Virus record (IMG/VR): IMGVR_UViG_3300021963_000621
Span: 1-24,764 of that record
Source of the DNA: a virus
DNA length: 24,764 bases
Reading direction: 5' to 3' (one strand)
Shown: in pieces, positions 21,909 to 24,764 of the stretch
Layout of the letters: every line of letters begins with the position of its first letter
Numbering within the stretch: the first letter of the stretch is position 1
Notes under the pieces: model-generated
Databases searched by the model: none
What the model was told of the DNA's origin: nothing
The model's input: the letters and a program-made list of their open reading frames with translations, nothing else
Position numbers and translations under genes: made by a program

Positions 21909-22036
21909 AATCCTAAAATTATTGGTATGATGTGACAATATAAAATGTATCCAAAAATTGCGATTGCAATGCTACCAAATAAACCTTCTCGGTCTGTTTG
22001 ATAAAAATCTTTAATCCACTCGATTGTTTTTTTCAT
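21905..22036 (-). CDS. Small membrane protein (43 aa)
   Basis: The frame begins MKKTIEWIKDFYQTDREGLF and continues into one hydrophobic segment (about 20-43). It follows the promoter-like TATATTTG at 22065-22058 by about 20 bp and has the leader TAAACCAATCAAAAATG, the same element seen before other genes here. It is the first gene of the ERF transcript by this reading. The role is unknown. Confidence 0.55.
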   Translation of the reverse strand: MKKTIEWIKDFYQTDREGLFGSIAIAIFGYILYCHIIPIILGL

Positions 22037-22065
22037 TTTTGATTGGTTTATTGTTTACAAATATA
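22034..22065 (-). promoter_or_regulatory. Promoter-like element before the ERF gene group
   Basis: On the minus strand TATATTTG (22065-22058) matches the TAnnTTTG -7 box and lies about 20 bp before the ATG at 22036. It shares the 14-bp context TTAGTATATTTGTA with the promoter at 19746. No good TTG is visible at the -33 position; the bases there are TTT. A short leader with the A/C-rich element follows. Confidence 0.5.
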
Positions 22066-22103
22066 CTAATATTTAAGGAAATAAAAAAGTTTTTTAATTA
22101 TTT

Positions 22104-22310
22104 TTATTCTCCCCAATCTTTAAAATCATCATTTTCATCATATCCTAAAAAATATTCTTCAATCTCTTTTGGGTCTGTTAGTATAACGTATTTCCCGTGA
22201 TAAGTTCCTTCAGGCCATTTATGTGGAAGTCTTCTTCTGCGATAATATGAATCTGCACTTCCTCTGTCGTACGGCGAACCGTGACTTTTGTCTATTGTTA
22301 GATTTTTCAT
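22104..22310 (-). CDS. Phage protein with GSPYDRGSADSYY motif
   Basis: This 68-residue protein belongs to a small family of phage proteins recognised by SHGSPYDRGSADSYYRRR near its N-terminus, then WPEGTYHGKYVILTD and a C-terminal KDWGE. Its function is not known to me. I start it at ATG 22310, which overlaps the TGA of the gene above as ATGA, not at the upstream TTG (22319), which would add three residues. The Arg-rich run and Tyr/His residues suggest nucleic-acid or protein contact. Confidence 0.65.
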   Translation of the reverse strand: MKNLTIDKSHGSPYDRGSADSYYRRRRLPHKWPEGTYHGKYVILTDPKEIEEYFLGYDENDDFKDWGE

Positions 22311-22627
22311 ATGTAGCAAAATGTTATTTGTGATTTTAATTCTTCTATTTTAGTTTTTGCATCTCTAGAGTTTCCGCTATTTGTGTGACCTACTAATATT
22401 CCGTTTCCTACGAAAAACTCTTGATGACTATCTGCTACTTCAAAACCCGTACCTTGATGATTAAATAATCCCTCTTCGTCTACAAAGATTGTGTCGTTAT
22501 TATCATAAGTATGTGCGCCTTCGATATATTCGCACTTTAGAAATTTTGCAATTTCTCTGTAATCCTGAAAGTTACCTTCTACTTCGGTAATTTCTCTTGT
22601 TAGTGAGTTAATTAATAATGCTTTCAT
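22307..22627 (-). CDS. DUF3846-like phage protein
   Basis: This 106-residue protein opens with MKALLINSLTREITEVEGNF and contains FVDEEGLFN (about 48-56) and VGNGILVGH (about 73-81). This matches the pattern MKALLINPxTREITEVE, VDEEGL, GNGLVVG of DUF3846-like phage proteins. The function is unknown. The leader is an A/C-rich TTAAACCAATCAAAAATG with a strong hairpin about 20 nt above it. Its stop overlaps the next gene as ATGA. Confidence 0.6.
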   Translation of the reverse strand: MKALLINSLTREITEVEGNFQDYREIAKFLKCEYIEGAHTYDNNDTIFVDEEGLFNHQGTGFEVADSHQEFFVGNGILVGHTNSGNSRDAKTKIEELKSQITFCYI

Positions 22628-22646
22628 TTTTGATTGGTTTAAGATT

Positions 22647-22666
22647 GCCGAAGAATCCGCTTCGGC
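22647..22666 (-). other. Stable hairpin in the leader of the DUF3846-like gene
   Basis: A perfect 7-bp stem GCCGAAG (22647-22653) and CTTCGGC (22660-22666) with a 6-nt loop lies 20 bp upstream of ATG 22627. On the minus strand the next bases are AATCTTAAACC, so there is no T tract and it is not a good terminator. It could stabilise or stall the mRNA, or serve as a processing site. Confidence 0.45.
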
Positions 22667-22678
22667 TCGGCTTTAAAA

Positions 22679-22918
22679 CTACGTTAATACTATGTTAAAT
22701 TTATATTCTTGGCAATTTTCTAAGTCTTCTATAAAAAACTCTACGTTACCATTAATAAATTTTCCCGTTTTTGATATACGATTAAATGTACTTAATAAAT
22801 CACTTGTAATGTGACCTTGTAGGGTTGCACTATCTTTCCAGATTGTGATTGCGTAAAATGAATCCTCTTGTAAATTTAAGGATTTAATAAATTCTGATGT
22901 TTTTTCTAAATTAGTCAT
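22679..22918 (-). CDS. Small hypothetical early protein (79 aa)
   Basis: This 79-residue protein has a mixed helix-strand character: SEFIKSLNLQEDSFYAITIW near the start, then DSATLQGHITSDLLSTFNRI and a C-terminal FIEDLENCQEYKFNIVL. I recognise similar small phage proteins only as hypothetical. It is the first gene after the operator-like region and the phosphoesterase terminator, so it likely begins the early transcript. The leader contains a variant of the A/C-rich element. Confidence 0.55.
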   Translation of the reverse strand: MTNLEKTSEFIKSLNLQEDSFYAITIWKDSATLQGHITSDLLSTFNRISKTGKFINGNVEFFIEDLENCQEYKFNIVLT

Positions 22919-23086
22919 TTTTTTATGGTTTAAGATTATCCTTATTGGATATGTAAATATACGAAATAATACCCAAATAAAAAATTATTTTAATATTTTT
23001 TTATTATTATTTTAGATTAGGAAAAAAATAGGTCAAAAATAGGTTACCTATTAAAAACCTATTAAATAAATATGTTATAAAACAAA
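22919..23086. promoter_or_regulatory. AT-rich regulatory region with four AATAGGT half-sites
   Basis: Half-sites AATAGGT at 23027-23033 and 23038-23044 and ACCTATT at 23046-23052 and 23057-23063 are symmetric about 23045, with 11 bp between neighbours in each pair. The inner two form a 15-bp near-palindrome. A weak -7-like TATATTTA (22961-22954) lies downstream on the minus strand. This looks like an operator controlling the early genes, probably by a dimeric repressor or activator not in the window. Confidence 0.6.
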
Positions 23087-23115
23087 AATCCCCATCGGAA
23101 TGACCAAAGGGGATT
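23087..23115 (-). terminator. Intrinsic terminator after the phosphoesterase gene
   Basis: The perfect 7-bp stem AATCCCC (23087-23093) and GGGGATT (23109-23115), with a 15-nt loop, is followed on the minus strand by TTTTTGTTTT. The U tract and distance of about 40 bp from the phosphoesterase stop fit a rho-independent terminator. It separates the right-hand operon from the early operon. Confidence 0.8.
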
Positions 23116-23152
23116 CTATTACTTAAACCTATCTAACTATGAAAACACAAAC

Positions 23153-24145
23153 TTAAACAATTTTTCCTTCTTTTATTTGTATATTTTTAACACTTGATTT
23201 TCCGTTCTCAATTTCTACAATGGCAAAGCCGTGATTATGCATACTAAACGGCATATACTTAGGACTTAGCAAAGTTAAGCATCCAATACTATATGTATTA
23301 ATAAATTCCTTAAATCCAGTCTTTTTTTGAGTTGCTGAAGTACGATGCACATGACCGATTAAAGTATTACAAATGGTCTTATTAAATAGATTTTGACTTG
23401 GATTTATCCCTCCAGCGCCTTGTAATTCGTGTCCGTGTAACACTAATAAATCTCCCATTTCCATGCCTTGCCAATCCTCAATCATTGTAATACCTAACTT
23501 ATCAAGCCTAAAAAATACATCAAATTGTAGGTCGTGTAACTGAGCAAATTCTTCAGCCTCCACATTTAACGCTTTTGCAAATCTATTTTCATGGTTTCCT
23601 AACTTGTAATAAATTGGAATTGTTCTAAATAAATCTCTAAGCCTTTGCAAAAAATCCCTGTTCATATCTACTTCACGTTTAAAGTCCCGCAGATCTTTTT
23701 CCTTTTCGTGCCTTGATATAGAATAGAAGTCTTGAATATCTCCATTAAGATATAAGCAATCAATATCTTGCTCCTTTAAATATTTAATAGCGCAAGTCAA
23801 AGCTTGCAAGTCGTGATAAGGGAAATGTATGTCTGAAAGTATTCCAATCTTTTTTAAATGATTTGGCAATTTAGCAGATAAATATTCCTTGCCAATGCTT
23901 TCTTCAATTCCAAAATTGTCTAAAGTTTCAAGATTATAGTTTGCAACTACTGGAGGGATGATTTTATTTATTTCTTGTAATGACCTATCCTTTGAAGTTA
24001 TATTTTTTTTAATCATAAACTTTCTTAAAGAATCAGCATTTTGATATCCATACATTCCAAAGAATGATTTATGAAAATCAGTTTTACTTAGATTTGTAGA
24101 ATAAAAATGTTCTCTTATCTTAGTGATTTTATCTTCCTTGTTCAT
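23153..24145 (-). CDS. Calcineurin-like phosphoesterase
   Basis: This 330-residue protein has the metallophosphoesterase motifs in order: SDIHFPYHD (D105 and H107), LNGDIQD (GD at 135-136), KLGNHENR (GNHE at 183-186), VLHGHE (about 235-240) and GHVHRTS (264-270). These bind two metal ions. About 95 residues precede the domain and read like a small helical region with HTH character (KTDFHKSFFGMYGYQNADSL). It might hydrolyse phosphodiesters or phosphomonoesters in nucleic acids or nucleotides. The exact substrate cannot be deduced. ATG 24145 overlaps the preceding gene by 17 bp. Confidence 0.88.
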   Translation of the reverse strand: MNKEDKITKIREHFYSTNLSKTDFHKSFFGMYGYQNADSLRKFMIKKNITSKDRSLQEINKIIPPVVANYNLETLDNFGIEESIGKEYLSAKLPNHLKKIGILSDIHFPYHDLQALTCAIKYLKEQDIDCLYLNGDIQDFYSISRHEKEKDLRDFKREVDMNRDFLQRLRDLFRTIPIYYKLGNHENRFAKALNVEAEEFAQLHDLQFDVFFRLDKLGITMIEDWQGMEMGDLLVLHGHELQGAGGINPSQNLFNKTICNTLIGHVHRTSATQKKTGFKEFINTYSIGCLTLLSPKYMPFSMHNHGFAIVEIENGKSSVKNIQIKEGKIV

Positions 24146-24320
24146 ATTCTTCCATTATAACATCGACCAAAAATTCGATGTTGTTAAGGACTTTCATCCT
24201 TAAAGCAAATCCAGCATCATCGACATATTGAATATTTTCTAATACATCCATCATTGTATTAAGCAAATCATTTGCTCTTGATTTAGGTTTTTCCACAGGT
24301 TCAATTTCTATTTTATACAT
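24129..24320 (-). CDS. Small hypothetical protein (63 aa)
   Basis: This 63-residue protein is acidic and helical, with a basic Lys/Pro segment near the start (VEKPKSRANDLLNTMMDVLE). It has no membrane segment and I recognise no family. It overlaps the spanin-like gene by 8 bp and the phosphoesterase gene by 17 bp, so it is translated with them. It could be a partner of the phosphoesterase, but this is only position. Confidence 0.5.
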   Translation of the reverse strand: MYKIEIEPVEKPKSRANDLLNTMMDVLENIQYVDDAGFALRMKVLNNIEFLVDVIMEEYEQGR

Positions 24321-24762
24321 AAAATATTTTTATGTAAAGATACCCAAAAATGATTAATCCCTGAAATATGATAGTCAATAAGCACCAAGTAGGAATAATA
24401 TTTGTTACCTTTTCTTTAGCCGAAATTAAACTATCTGTATGCAAACTTGAAATGTACATATTTTTGTACACGTTTTCGATAGAATCAATGTTAACGGTTG
24501 CTTGAATGTTGCCCTTGTAAGACCTTATAATTATCTTACCTTGTGGAACGGTTATCTTTGAATAAAAAGTGTTTAAGATGCCCGTAGAATCGCAAGGATT
24601 CTCAATGATTAGCGTATCATATACCGCATTGAATTTTGTAATTACTTTGTAGTCACGAATCGTATCAATACGAATCTTTTCTTTTTCGATTATGACCGAT
24701 TTTTGTGGTCGACATGAAATAAAAAAGTTTGCAATTAGCAAACTTATAAGTAATCTTTTCAT
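24313..24762 (-). CDS. Probable unimolecular spanin
   Basis: This 149-residue protein has a lipoprotein-type signal peptide (KRLLISLLIANFFISC, Cys17 as the acylation site) and a C-terminal hydrophobic segment (about 125-146, CLLTIIFQGLIIFGYLYI), with a short cytoplasmic-like end. A beta-rich region lies between them (about 35-110, including YDTLIIENPCDSTG and GKIIIRSYKGNIQATVNI). An outer-membrane lipid anchor and an inner-membrane helix in one protein is the unimolecular spanin layout, known from phage T1 gp11. I recall similar DTLxIxNPCDSTG proteins in Bacteroidetes prophages. It would fuse the two membranes at lysis. The ATG at 24762 lies 2 bp from the window end. Confidence 0.7.
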   Translation of the reverse strand: MKRLLISLLIANFFISCRPQKSVIIEKEKIRIDTIRDYKVITKFNAVYDTLIIENPCDSTGILNTFYSKITVPQGKIIIRSYKGNIQATVNIDSIENVYKNMYISSLHTDSLISAKEKVTNIIPTWCLLTIIFQGLIIFGYLYIKIFYV

Positions 24763-24764
24763 AT

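Overview
The window looks like about half of the genome (or an integrated copy) of a tailed double-stranded DNA phage infecting a Bacteroidetes host, most likely a Flavobacterium-like one. The DNA is strongly AT-rich. All convincing genes lie on the minus strand, are tightly packed and often overlap as ATGA. Translation starts are preceded by A-rich leaders, not Shine-Dalgarno sequences, and two places carry the Bacteroidetes promoter element TAnnTTTG. The structural proteins resemble families common in Bacteroidetes phages. A tape measure gene with no visible sheath gene suggests a siphovirus. I see no integrase, tRNA, CRISPR array or insertion sequence.

In the direction of transcription (right to left): (1) 24762-23153 holds a probable unimolecular spanin, a small unknown gene and a calcineurin-like phosphoesterase, closed by an intrinsic terminator (23087-23115). 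(2) 23080-19754 starts with an operator-like fourfold repeat and carries small early genes, an ERF single-strand annealing protein, a possible ssDNA-binding protein and accessory genes. (3) 19780-17939 holds a promoter, a leader with a terminator, a winged-helix replication initiator carrying two adjacent arrays of 15-bp repeats (a candidate origin), and a probable replication partner. (4) A 245-bp non-coding region full of repeats (17694-17938) precedes a VRR-NUC nuclease, tiny membrane proteins and a sigma-like factor that may drive late transcription. (5) 16375-14176 holds small genes, a CxxC membrane protein, a glycosyltransferase and a SAM methyltransferase. (6) 14179-10589 is a probable DNA-modification or regulatory cassette: ParB-like, small HEY/YWTM protein, DPPW methyltransferase, GNAT, and an IbrA-type PAPS-reductase-like protein with an IbrB-type ParB partner. 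(7) 10587-86 holds terminase subunits, head-tail and tail genes, tape measure, XkdF-like protease, scaffold and major capsid protein, closed by a terminator at 39-66. The tail block precedes the capsid block and no portal gene is visible.

The early block would recombine and replicate the genome, the sigma-like protein would switch on the left operon, the cassette would modify phage DNA or alter the host, and the terminase and structural genes would package and build virions. At least seven genes shorter than 60 codons sit in apparent gaps. Several start sites were moved, because some longer reading frames begin at upstream TTG codons where a better ATG lies inside.
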